A stretch of DNA of 64,000 nt from Tetrapyrgos nigripes (lineage: Eukaryota > Basidiomycota > Agaricomycetes > Agaricales > Campanellaceae): positions 1-64,000 of the forward strand of contig JAACJM010000299.1 of NCBI GenBank assembly GCA_013368315.1. Direction: 5' to 3'. Each line of letters starts with the position of its first letter. Positions within the stretch are counted from its first letter, which is position 1. Position numbers and translations under genes: made by a program. Of this stretch, positions 11,650-22,638 are shown piece by piece. The notes below the pieces were generated by a model. The model ran no database searches. It was given only the letters and a program-made list of their open reading frames with translations, and was not told where the DNA came from.

Positions 11650-12944
11650 TGTGTACAACTATTTGTAGGGACCCGTCATCCGCGGCTCTTTGAGTGTACG
11701 AACAGTTTGGGCGTCGCTCTGGTATGTATCTGATTCTTTGAGTCTCTACCGACGTTTCACATACCTGTGTACTTGGCGGAGTCCAGACTGATTCGGAGTT
11801 GTGTCCCGCTCGTGGATGCACCCACATCACTGAGATCCATCGCGACAGATGTACAATGTATATATACATGCTTCAGTCGAAATTCTCTACAGTTCTTGAG
11901 TTATAAACGCCAGGCTTTGTCCAGGGCCTGATGGGTGTTATCTCGCGAACAACCACCATGATGTAGGACGCGTACATCATATCACCTTGATTCGCGTCCT
12001 CATAAGCCCCCGGTCTCACAACTACTTAAGTTGACATTTGACATGTGGTAGCGGTGGGATCAACCCCCCAAACATCCGAGATGACGCCTCAATCTTTCCA
12101 ACGGAGTAGGTGTTGCCGCCGGGATGTAACTGTGGTCGACGCCACCGAGTGTCGAACGTTGACCGAGTGTGAAGGCGTCGCAACTTGTTGTACATACCCC
12201 TTTCCAACCATGAAGTGGTTTTTCTGGCCGTAACGTCTACCATTGTACGTACGTCGCCCCGTTGCACGAATTTCACGTCATCATAGCTCCGCATAACGAT
12301 GACGAGTCTTATTCTGAGCTCAAATGGTTGCACACTATTCAAATACCGCCGGAAAAACATATCTTTTTCTGTCAACACGGCAAAGTCGGCACCAGGCACC
12401 TTCTCCTGTCACTGCGGCCAAGCTTTCGTCGAGCAACGAACCAGTGCCCAGCTAGCTCAATGATTCAATTGCTCTTGGGCAATGAGATGAGGACTCGTAC
12501 CTCCCGCACTGACAGCTGTATACAGTGCGCGTGGTGACTACGAGAACAAGCTATCCTCAATTACACAATAACAGTCCTTCTCATGCTCTCAAGACAGCGT
12601 TCATCTGTCCATTGGAGTAGTACACGGAGGGTCCTATAAATGATCATCAAACAAAGCCAGCGGATTATCTCCGGATGCTGCTTTCAAGATCTTTCTCAAC
12701 ATCAGCCAATAGTGAACTGCCATCAATATGATCTTGCTCTTCTGGATACGTTTTCCTAATATAACCGGTATCAAATGATGACTGCATTCTTTGGCCGTGT
12801 TCGCTGTTGCCCTCCACTACCTTTTCCCCGCAGCTATTACGACCGCGAATAACGTAGAACGTTATTCCTTTATGAAACTCGTCTGGACGAATCGCATTCG
12901 TAATTTAAGCTGGAAAAAGTTGGTCAGGGCCCCGTTCGTTCCAA
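11650..12944. other. Intergenic, 1.3 kb
   Basis: I see no supported gene. Open frames on both strands (for example 12022-12399 minus) have no recognisable domain and no splice continuity. The interval is the 3' flank of RPA49 plus the promoter of the seven-helix gene. Confidence 0.5.
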
Positions 12945-14517
12945 ATGGCTGGTGCGTGTCCTGCTCCTTCCCTTTGCTTCTAATCGACTGATAACCCTCA
13001 CATTGTACAGAGAACGCATCGAGCTCAAGATCCTTAGTTATTCTCTTCGTTTCCTTGCACACATTTGTCTGGATCGCTTCCACGTTCATTATCTTGACCG
13101 TCGTTCTTTCACGCAATGTCCAACGACAGAGTACATGGTTCAATCTGAATCTTAGTTGGATATTCGCATGTTTCTCTTTCGCGTTACTGTGAGCACGTTG
13201 TGTCCTTCCTTTTGGATTCGTTGCTAACGCAGGATGATTGTGGCAGTCTCACTGCTGGACAACTTTTCAAACCACAACCCAATGGTTCCATCTGCCTAGC
13301 CCAGGCTGCTGCATCTACATCAGTCCCCTCCTTGTACGTCCCGAGTGCTCTGAACATCTGACGTGAATTCACCACCTTTCAGAACTTCTGGAGCAACCTT
13401 GGCTTTTGCCCTTCATGTCAGTAATTGTCGTTATGTCCTACTTCCATTGGTTTACTGAAGAGTTGCTTCAGCTGTGGTTCAACATGCGCTCAAGTTCACA
13501 TCTGGATAGATTGGAACTCAGGAGGGCGACCTTGCGCAACATTGCCGTGAGTCATGAAGCTAGTCTTACCTGAAGTGAGCTCATAATGGGTGCTGCAGCT
13601 CCTCGTGGTACCATACATCATTCCTCTGGTGGAGTTCGTGGCGGCATTTGCGGTTGGTTCATCAAACTGTCTGCCAGAGACGCGCCGCTGATGCTATTTG
13701 CAGTATGGCATACAACATCCAAACCAAGTTGTCTTGGACAGTACTGGGATGCTGTGCGGGCTCACCACCGACGTGTTGTGAGTTGTACCATTCTACATAG
13801 ACTACATGCATGGACTCCTTCATTAACGTCCACAATCGTTTGCAGTGCAAAACTATCGGCAATATCAGTCTCTGTGATCATGTTTATGACGCTCATTTTT
13901 GAAAGCTGGATTATCTACATGATATATCTGAGCTGGCGGAGCAAGTCTATCAACAGTCCAATCCGTGGAACGGCAGGTCTGGCTACCGTTATCCGTCTCA
14001 TAGCATTCACGGTCTTTACAATTGTTGGTATTGGGTGAGTAGAGGGAATTGGGCAGTCATGAGTCACTGTCGCTGGGGTTGACATCTTGGTTGCAGGGCT
14101 AGCTTGACCTTCTTGACGACCAAAGGAGCAGATGCTGCTTCGGCAAACCTTTTGCAATCTATTCGTGGGTTCTTCAATTTGACTCTTTCAACACAATGGA
14201 GGCTGATGAGCGACCTTTCGCTCTATACCTGCTCGCGTACATACATAGCACCCGCCTCATTCGTCTTCATATTTGGTTTCCAATGGGTACGTACAGTTTA
14301 CATATCAATGACAGGCTCATCTGGCCCCCTTGCTGACGTATCTCATCAGGATATCATCAGGGTCTGGATGTTTTGGCGAAAAGATACACAAATGTCCTCC
14401 GACGCGTCGATAGAGGGAATTTCACGTTCCCCAAGTCCGGTCATGGAAGTCAAGGTCGACTTGGTTAGGACAACTTCTTATCCAAGAGAAGAGCAGGTAA
14501 AAGTTTTGGAAGTGTGA
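12945..14517 (+). CDS. Seven-helix membrane protein of a basidiomycete-expanded family (GPCR-like topology)
   Basis: The reconstructed gene has about ten exons. Exon 1 is only seven bases (12945-12951, ATGGCTG), joined to 13011-13188, 13233-13333, 13383-13416, 13472-13546, 13599-13652, 13704-13777, 13846-14034 and later exons; all joins keep frame. The protein starts MAENASSSRSLVILFVSLH. Hydrophobic helices are visible at VILFVSLHTFVWIASTFIIL, LNLSWIFACFSFALL, the LFALH/LWF block, LLVVPYIIPLVEFVAAFA, SAISVSVIMFMTLIFES, RLIAFTVFTIVGIG and APASFVFIFGFQW. Between helices two and three lies a GQLFKPQPNGSICLAQAAA loop, and the tail begins DIIRVWMFWRKD. I recognise this pattern from predicted seven-helix proteins common in Agaricomycetes; ligand and function are unknown. 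A receptor role is inference from topology only. Confidence 0.72.
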
Positions 14518-14746
14518 TGGATACATACAGACAATGCATCTATGCATGTACTATTCCAATGTTTGTTAGGAATCTATCCGCGTTTTTAGGCACGGAAGTT
14601 GCACGGAAGCACAGGGCTGTAGCCAAAACTCTATTTATACAAATCTATCTACTATGTATGTACATATACAAGATGGGATGTACAAATCCAATAACAAAGG
14701 ATGACGACAAGAAGAAGCTAATAAGAAGCCCAGAAGATCGAGATCA

Positions 14747-17700
14747 TCATGATAGAAAATCTATCTCATCTGGTTCATCATCCCCAAGAAGATGAACATT
14801 CGCTGTCTTCCGCACCTGTTCTAATATGCTCTTCGGCGGACCTCGAGTCTTTAGGGAAGAAGAGGACTTCGAAGTAGGTTTCCTACTACTCGTGGACTTT
14901 GTCGCTTTGGGGGACGAAGCGTTCTCTTTCTTTTTCCTGGATAAAGGTTTCAGCCTGAATTGTACGTAAGTCGTCATCAAGAAGTCTCGTAACCATGCAG
15001 CTTCTTTCTAAGAGGGAAAACTCACCGTGGTTTCGCACCAGCCTTGACCCCTGAAAGAGGAGCCGTCTCGCCATTACTGTCATCCTTGGACGCTTTCGCG
15101 GCCGCGGTCGTAGTCTTCTTCCTTTTCCGAGCAGGTTCGGCATCATTCTGCTCACCAGTACCATCGGCACCGGGAGCGTCAAGTTTCTGATCCACAAGTC
15201 GTCGTTTCTTCGAGGCGGTTGTTTTGGTTGCCATAAGGGTCTCGGAAACAGTCTTTGAGACCTTGGACGTGGATTTCACTGGCTTCCGCTCGTCTGTGCT
15301 CGTTTCAGTGTGACTGTCAGGAAGGAAATCATGATCGACTTTCGCTTTCTTATTGAGGGCGCTGGCAAGATCTTCTGCAAAGTCTTCCCGAGGCCGTTTG
15401 GAAGGTCTGAAAGACGACGACGGCGAACTGGTACTAGCTGCTGTCTGCTTTGATTGATCAACGAAAGATTCCGTCTTCATCCTTCCTCCAGCGCGAGCTT
15501 TGGGTTTCGGTATCTCCGCATCAGAGTCCTTGACCTTTCCTTTCTTCTTTCCAGCCCTGGAAGATTCCGCCTCTGCTTCTGGTTCTATCTGTGGCTCTCG
15601 CATCTGAACGCCTTGAGACACCTCTTTCTCTTTACACGTGCCTTTCACATACTCCCGTCCCTCCTTATCCTTCTCCCTTTCTGACCTCTGAAAAGCTTTG
15701 GGCATCGGTACATCATCCTCGTCGTGCCCAGTGACAGGACGATTCCGAATCTGACTCATTGAATTCGACGTTAAAGCCTTGTCTTTTCCTTTCCCTTTCG
15801 CTTGTTCTTCCCCCGAGGTCCGAGATTGAGTGGACGTCTGCGTCTGCACCTGCGTGACTTCATCCAAATTCTCTGCTACCGATCCAACCGCAACCGTTTT
15901 CGACTTTGATGTGCGTTGACGAGAAACAGACTTGGACTTGTCTTTCGATTTGCTCGCTTCTCTTTCGCCTTCGTCTCTATCTTCCTGATCATCATCAGCA
16001 TGCTCCACATACGTCGCCTTGGGTGTCGCTGCGGCAATACGTTTTCGTCGTGTACTCGGCTGTGGCAGGGATTTGGCTTCGTCTTCATCTTCATCGTCAT
16101 CACCACTGGCAGTCTTTGGCACTTCCGCTTCCCGAGTCTGACGCTTTCCCTTGACCTGTTCCTCCTTCTCTTTCCCTTTTCCTCGAGTTTTCTTCTGACT
16201 GACTTTCGTTCTGGACTCGTCGTCGTTGTCTTCATCAACTTCACCTTCCTTCTCCTTCGCTTTCACTCTACCTCTGCTCGTAGCCGTCACGGCCGTTTTC
16301 TGCTCAGCTTGAGGCTTTGCCTTTGCCTTTCCTTTGCCTTTGGAAGACTTTGACTTTGACTCTGGTGCTGTACCTGGGAAGGAAGAAAAAAGGGAAGAAA
16401 GAAATATAAGCATGAAGACATATGTTGGATGGATTCAAACGCCACATACCCTCTTTAGACTGCTGTGCTGCCGCCTCGTGCTTACCATCAACCTCATCTC
16501 CAGCGTCAACATCTATCTCGGCTTTCTGTCGGTTTATACTCGTATTCTCCTTCATCTCCATCTCCTCCTCCTCCTCGTCTTCTTCTACAATAGCCCACAG
16601 AGGCCATCTACTCTTCGCATTCGCTGAAGGAGGAGACTGCACTTGCAGCTTTGTTTTCTTGTTGCTCGAGTCAGGTTTAGAGGTCTTGGACTGTGAGTTG
16701 GGTTTGGATTTGGATTTAGAGGCACGGGAAGTAGATGATGATGATGCCTTGGAGGATGGTTTGGTTTTGGTTTTGGGTTTAACGACGGGAGGATCGTCGT
16801 CGTCGTCCACTTCAGCGTCAACATCCTCAGAGACATCAGTTTTGCCTTTGCCTTTGCCTCTGGCTGTCGATTTGGCAGTGGTCGTCGATGCAGAGCTGCG
16901 TTTCTTGGTCGTGGAAGTAGTGCCGGTGATATTGGTAGATTGAGATGTAGATGCAGTAGATGTAGATTTTGATGTAGATGTAGGATTTCGTTTTCTGGTA
17001 GTTGTTTTCGGTTTTGGCTTCGTCCTCGCCTTTGTCGCCTTGGATGATTCGGCTTCTACGTCGGATGCAGCTTCGTTGTCAGGATCATCAGCATCGGCAT
17101 CATCGACTTCTTCAGCTGCTCTAGCTTTGCCTTTGGAACTGGAATTAGGCTTTCGTCCGCGAGGTTTGGGCTCTGGCTTTGGACCTGCGTCTACGATCTT
17201 GTTAGAGAAAATGGCGCCAGAGTTGGAAGATGACCCACCTGCTTTCTTCCGCCCTTTGCGAGACGTTGAGGCTGAAGCCGCAGTTCGTTTAGTGAGAGCG
17301 ACGACGGGAGACGATGGTCCTGTCCCATAGGAATAAACGATAAGACGATAAGACGAACACTGCAGATACTCACCTGCGACTGGTTCCTCGTCCAACTCCA
17401 ACTCCAACTCCAAACTAGCAGCAGCCATAGACTTCCTCACGGATTTTCTACCCTTCTTGGGTTTGGGTTTAGGCTTGGCTTTGGATTTGGAGACCTCTCG
17501 TTCATCATCCTCCCCATCCTCACCCTCAATCGGATTCGCAGCAGCTTCAGCCCCAGCCCCGGATTTTCTTCGTACAGGTGAGCTCGAAACACTCCTTGAC
17601 CGCGACCGTGAGCGACGAGCCTTGAAAGGCGAGAGTTTCTTTTGTTTCCCAAGTAAGATGTCGAGCAAGGTATTTCTTGGTGTGGGTTTGAAGATCCTGA

Positions 17701-17913
17701 AGAAAACCAAATAACAGAAAGCAGAAGGCTCAGTGTATAAAAGAAAAAGAACACCAAAACTAATCAGACATACCCTCCTCGGTCTCGCACACGAGATTGC
17801 GTACGTTGTAGACGTTTGTCCCGACTTCCTACGACGTCAAAAGGGACACTGGAGTTGACGACGGGAGTCGCGAGGATGGGTGGTGCTGGTGTAATGTCAT
17901 TGCTCGAGGACAT
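14747..17913 (-). CDS. Long low-complexity, Lys/Ser-rich nuclear-type protein, unrecognised
   Basis: I do not recognise the family. The start MSSSNDITPAPPILATPV at 17913 leads to a short conserved-looking block, RVRDRGGIFKPTPRNTLLDI, after one intron. Most of the remaining ~950 residues are low complexity: SRSRSRSVSSSPVRRKS, KPKPKPKKGRKS, repeated SKSK, TSTSKST and acidic DDDD runs. The C-terminus is again less repetitive, with TRGPPKSILEQVRKTANVHL and DDEPDEIDFLS. Two exons exceed 450 codons. Many basic clusters could serve as nuclear localisation signals. Both ends look more conserved than the middle, suggesting short interaction motifs joined by a disordered linker. A chromatin or centromere role is possible but is only a guess from composition. 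Confidence 0.7.
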
Positions 17914-18514
17914 TGGACAGCGAGCAGAACAGAATACAACAGTGACAACTTGTAGACTGTTGTACTGTAACTTAGGTTCAAACGACGGACCGGACGCGAC
18001 CAGGTCACGAGGGTCGCGTTTGTTGCACAGCCACCGGCTGAAATGTCGTGAACGCCGTAATTTTTTTATACTCCCAAAAGACATTACTAGAACTGAACTC
18101 TGCTGTAGAGAGTACTGGACACCCTGAGCAAAAAACAGCTGAAAACAATGTTTTTGCACCAATTTCAGCTCACGTCTCAAAAACCCTTCAAGAATCCTAT
18201 TCGTAGGGGCCGATGGCCAAATCGTACTACTGCATTTTGCAGGCGAGAGAGCGTCCAGCAAGTGAGTCGCCGCATGTCCTCTTTTTGACAGAGAGGAATG
18301 TCTTATCGAAGATGCGGTGACTTGGGACAAGAGACACTGGGTCGAAGTCATTTTGGATAGGTTAACCAGCTTTACTCTCATCGGGAGTACTTGTTGTGGG
18401 AATGGACAATAGTAATGAATTCAGAAGCATTGATCTACAGTACTTCGAGTCCACTGCTATATATCCTCGAACTCGAGCACCAAAGCATCACCTCTACAAG
18501 CTGCCTCCAAGAAT
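17914..18514. other. Intergenic, 600 bp
   Basis: Promoter side of the low-complexity gene and 3' flank of the secreted-repeat gene. A minus open frame runs in from 18381 in frame with the 17913 start, but composition changes upstream of 17913 and that ATG is the better start. No separate gene seen. Confidence 0.45.
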
Positions 18515-19557
18515 TCAGATGGAAGTCAAGGAACCTCCGTAACCACCCAAGATCGAGTTGAAAACACCATCAGTGTGAAGCTCGCTCATGACAGGGGCAA
18601 CAACTGATAACAAGACCTTGAGGATACCACCGAGACCACTAACGACACCGAAGATGAGTTGGAGGAGTGTGGCGAGGAGGAGACTATAGGTAGAAGGAAA
18701 ATGGTCAGCCTCGCAAGAATAACCGATTAATTAGTCTGGAATTTTACTCACGAAACATCTGAGAACAACGCACAAACACCCTTGCTCTCAGCATCCACGA
18801 CAACCTTCATCAAGACGCCGAAAACACCAAAGATCATTTTGAAGAGAGTAGCGATGAGGGTGCAAAGTTGCAGGGAAGAAAGGATGCCACCTGCAGTGCT
18901 AGAAATCATGGCAGCATCTCCTGAAACATTGTTACTGGATATAGCCTTGACTTGGTCAATGGCGCCAGAGAGGATGGGCTTGATTTGGTTGATAATGGGA
19001 GTGACTTGTGCGACCGTGCAAGCACCAGGGGTGTTAAGGTTTTCTGTGAAATTGTGAGAATGAAGCACAGTGAAATCGAGAGACGGAAAAGACTTACTGA
19101 GCTGGGCTACAAGAGGAGAAATTTTCGAGGTAACATCGGAAATGATGTCTGGAATGGTATGGCAGGCGCAAGCGGCGGGGGCGCTACCAGTGGAAGCGCT
19201 AGAAACGGCGTTGGTGTCGGCGTTGACGGAAGTGCTTGGGTTCCCGGAACCTGCGTTGCTGGCAGGGGAAACGCCTGCATTGGCGGAACCGCCACTAGAA
19301 ACGGCGTTGGTGTTGGCGTTGACGGAAGCGGTTGAATTACCGGGATCAGCGCAGGCAGGGGAAACGTCTGCATTGGCGGAACTGTCAGCAGTAGCAGGGG
19401 AATCACTGCCAGGTCCGCCAGAATTGATGTAATGTCGGGGTAATCTAGCGAGGGACAGTCCATGGGGGGAAGGAGCGCCTTGGATAGAGGGAATGACGGC
19501 AGCGTAGGACGCAGTCACTACGGCAGCGAGAATGGCGAAGGTGCTGGAGAAACGCAT
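18515..19557 (-). CDS. Secreted Ser/Asn/Ala-repeat protein with hydrophobic C-terminal segments, unrecognised
   Basis: The start MRFSSTFAILAAVVTASYA is a strong signal peptide. A low-complexity region follows with two imperfect ~33-residue repeats containing SVNANTNAVSS and SVNADTNAVSS. A cysteine-containing globular part begins at CACHTIPDIISDVTSKISP. One intron (donor after CAGCTCA near 19097) was read through in the longest open frame; removing it joins LVAQL to LNTPGACTVAQ. A second intron (about 18665-18750) joins VCALFSDV to LLLATLLQLIFGVV, giving an end at SILGGYGGSLTSI, stop at 18515. The C-terminal half alternates hydrophobic helices (LCTLIATLFKMIFGVFGVL, LLLATLLQLIFGVVSGLG), so it may associate with membranes or self-assemble. 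I know of no assigned function for such proteins. Confidence 0.72.
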
Positions 19558-19904
19558 GGTAGTGTGTCGAAGAAAAGAGAGATGTAGAAGAGGTTAAGTG
19601 GTAGAGAAAATTGTAGAAAGAAAAAGAGAGTGATGACTTGGATGATGAGAGGATTGGAATATCAGAGCCTTTATAGGTCCGTTTTCGCCATGGGAATGCC
19701 TTAAACTCTAGAGAATTTGCAATACCGCGATCGAGAAATTTGTTTGTCGCAGTCAAGCCAACTAAACTTTTTTCAACTTGAGTGTGAAACACGTCTAGCG
19801 CATCGGAACCACTCAATCAATTGAGGATGCTTTGAAACCAGAGACGGGAGACAGCCAAACGAGCTAGAGTCAATCGGAGCCTTTAGCCAGCGACGATATT
19901 TGTG

Positions 19905-20426
19905 TTAGAAAGGGTTAGACTCTTGTAAGTGGACAGGAATGAGACGACGAAAAGGCTTTTCATGGTCATGACGCAGTGCGACACAGAGTTGGGGAAAAGA
20001 CGTTTCAACTTGACGCAAGAGACGACGGTGTGTGGATAACACGATCACATACCCAAAAACTCCTGGTTCTCCTGTTCGAGCTTGCGTGCAGAGTAGATAC
20101 CTATCCTGGCTTTGAATGGCATCGGAAATTTGACGACAGAGCCCAAACCCATTGATAAGAAGTTGCTGAGTTCAAATTGTAAAGAAGAGAAACAGTTGCG
20201 CTACACAGCCACACTTCCCAATTTAGCTCTACGAGGAAGCAAGGACGACTAAGAGCACCAGCCAAGCTCTAGCACAGTGGATTCCTGAAGGTGCTTGTTC
20301 TCCAATGGTATTTACAGCTACGGTAGGACGAGACACAATTTGAGCTGTCGTGCCCTCTTTTTCCCTTTTGACTCTCTTTGGGGAGGATTCAGGATACTGA
20401 CTTACGCATCTCTCTCTCGACGACAT
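19905..20426 (-). CDS. Small uncharacterised gene, candidate
   Basis: The last exon has no internal ATG in frame, so it is easily missed. Read on the minus strand from about 20170, it encodes QLLINGFGLCRQISDAIQ, then DRYLLCTQARTGEPGVFG, then RLLRQVETSFPQLCVALR, ending at a stop at 19905-19907. Residue use and lack of stops over about 85 codons look coding. A plausible first exon starts MSSRERC at 20426 with donor GTAAGT and acceptor TTGAACTCAG, giving an in-frame join. The intron would be about 235 nt, long for this window, so an extra internal exon is possible (an in-frame SPKRVKREKEG stretch lies there). Family not recognised. Confidence 0.42.
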
Positions 20427-20942
20427 AATGGCAGGCAGCTGTGCGAATACTTTCTAGACTAGCGGGCTGCTCGGTCTTCCTCGGAAACAAGGGTTTGTTT
20501 CCCCATCGCTCAAACCTCAGGAGGCAGGAGCATGATCATGATGAGTAGCATTGTTAGGCAGATGTGCCTTTTCAATCCAATTTCAATCCGCCTTTTTTTT
20601 TTTGGCTCCCGATTTGTTCTTCATCGTCACTCCACGACGTCTTCATCTCAAAAACATACGCTCATGAAGGAAAAGAATCGTATGCTTCTGGGGTCCCAAT
20701 CGGAGGCTGTGAAGTCTGGGACATCGTAGTAGTCTCAGACTTTGTGTTTCGTCTCTCAATGGCTCCTTATTTTGCAGGTTTAAATACTCTGGTGCAATCT
20801 TTGCTTCAAGCCTCAATTCCTACAACCGAAGCGTCAGATCAACTTGTCCGCACCACTAAGTTACAAGATACACGAAGTGACTAGTGAAAGCATCGCAGTT
20901 GTTACCTTTACGCACCATTATCATCATCCACTAGCCTGAACC
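20427..20942. other. Intergenic, 516 bp
   Basis: Between two outward-facing genes, so likely promoter sequence for both. Two overlapping short open frames at 20532-20884 show no domain. Nothing else seen. Confidence 0.45.
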
Positions 20943-21950
20943 ATGATTCACATTTTCTGCTGGTTGCTCGTCATCCTTCTTCTGGAAGCTCGTGGTCTGG
21001 TGTCCTTCCAGCTGAGTTTACTCGTCATGGTATGTTACTTTTTTTCCCCATTCCGTCTTCATCGATTCAGACTTTTTTTATGTTCAGGGGTTGTATCTAC
21101 TTGCGATATATCACATTCTACGTGGTGCAGCATCCCCAGCTCCTGTCAAGGTCAAGAAATACATTTGCATCACGGACAGCAACAAACTTTCTACCACAGA
21201 TGTAGAGTCACCTGAAGCAGTCGACGTGCCGCTCTTGGACTCCTCGGCCGACCAACCACCTGCCCAAATTAGCGAACAACAAGTCGATGAATGCGTTCTC
21301 TCCATCCAGTCCACCGGTAGTTCTACTGAGTCAAAAGTGCCTCACGTCCGATTCACTGAAGAACCCGATGAGGACACCTCTTCGGAAGCCGAGTCCACTA
21401 GCACATCTAGCAAGCGAAGTCGTCACGTAGATTTCGCTTCCAGAGACGACGTCCGCTTCTTCTTCTCTTCAGACCCCCCCCCAAGCTAGTCGCCTCCCCA
21501 ACTGCATGTTTCCTAAACTCTCGACGCCCATATCCATCGCGGGCCCATTCTTCATCATCCGTACTTAAGATAAGGAGCATCTCCAAGCCTACCCTGCCTA
21601 CCCTCTCCATACCCAATCTACCCAATCCACTCAACCTCCCACCATTCTCCCCTCTTTCCGACCGCCTCTCCTCATTTTCTTCGTCTGTGAATCAAAAGAC
21701 GCACAAACTCGCAGATGGCATTCAGGATTCATTGCAGCGTACATTCTCGGCATCGAGTATACGGTTGGAGGAGTCGGTTTCGGCGATATCTTCACTGTCG
21801 CCCTCACTGAGTAGGTCCTCGTCGCTGAGGTCATTGTCACTACCTCATCCAAACCAAGCGGTCAAAATGGCTCCTCCGATGGTGAGGAAAACGTCGCAGC
21901 CGTATATGCGTGGGGTGGGTAGTATCAAGCGGATGAGTTTCCATGGTTGA
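20943..21950 (+). pseudogene. Membrane-anchored Ser-rich protein, reading frame split by a C9 homopolymer
   Basis: Exon 1 (20943-21029) encodes MIHIFCWLLVILLLEARG and joins after one short intron to GLYLLAIYHILRG, giving an N-terminal hydrophobic anchor. A Ser/Glu/Pro-rich region follows with two similar motifs, VPHVRFTEEPDE and SRHVDFASRDDVRFF. At a run of nine C bases (21474-21482) the frame meets TAG at 21487-21489. The +1 frame is open from exactly that point for about 155 codons (KLVASPTACFLNSRRP to the end at 21950), with matching Ser/Pro/Leu-rich style and the ending VGSIKRMSFHG. A one-base length change in the C run would make one gene of about 330 codons. So this is either a sequencing or assembly error, a true frameshift allele, or a gene that ends at 21489. 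Function not recognised. Confidence 0.55.
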
Positions 21951-22638
21951 GGAGAGGAGTAGGGGCGGTGTGAAGGAAACGAAGTGACTGGATTTCAGAA
22001 TCACATTGCTACTATGTGGATTTTAGACTTGGACCTAACTTATTAATTATCTATGCCTTAAATTATGTATTGCTTATTTATGAGCTTTACAACAGTGAAC
22101 ACAATGCACATCCATGTTTTCTGCTTTTAGTAGTAGGAAACCAAAAACCACACAGCCCGATCTGGGTATGTGGCTGTGTCTTCTAGTTTTAGTCGCGTCG
22201 CGTTTTCGTCTTCACCATGCAGGGCTTCATCGCCATGTTTGTTCTTCAATGATAGTTCTAGGACGATTGCTGTAGGACGAGATAATAGGTGAGCTGGTCT
22301 TGCCTTTTTTTTTCTGCCTCTGGTCCAACTCTTTTTTACGCTGCCTTTAGTTGATCAAAATCCATGCTAACTTCTCTCTCTAGATCTCATTTCTTTCTCT
22401 CCTTTTTTCACTGCCTAGGTCACTTTCCATGCCAACATAGGTCGGCATTTGTCCGCAACCTCCTGTGGTACTACGTACTCCACGTGAATCGTGTGCAGGG
22501 TTGGTCCTCAATCCACCGACGGTGTACATAATCAAGCTGATTCAAAATATTCCTGCATAGTATATATAGGGGGGTCTCGAAGTCTTAACTGCATCTCCTC
22601 TGCACCGCTGGTACCGACAAGATTACAACTATCAAAGC
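21951..22638. other. Intergenic, 690 bp, with TATA element before the dehydrogenase gene
   Basis: No gene seen. The sequence TATATATA lies near 22560-22567, about 75 bp upstream of the dehydrogenase start, and is a good TATA candidate. Several pyrimidine-rich tracts occur at 22290-22420. Confidence 0.5.

Noticed and set aside
12022..12399. 125-codon minus-strand frame
   Set aside because: No domain, no signal peptide, no splice support, and composition of random sequence.
16422..16943. 173-codon plus-strand open frame rich in Leu and Ser
   Set aside because: Shadow of the low-complexity Lys/Ser gene on the minus strand, whose biased codons suppress stops in the opposite frame.
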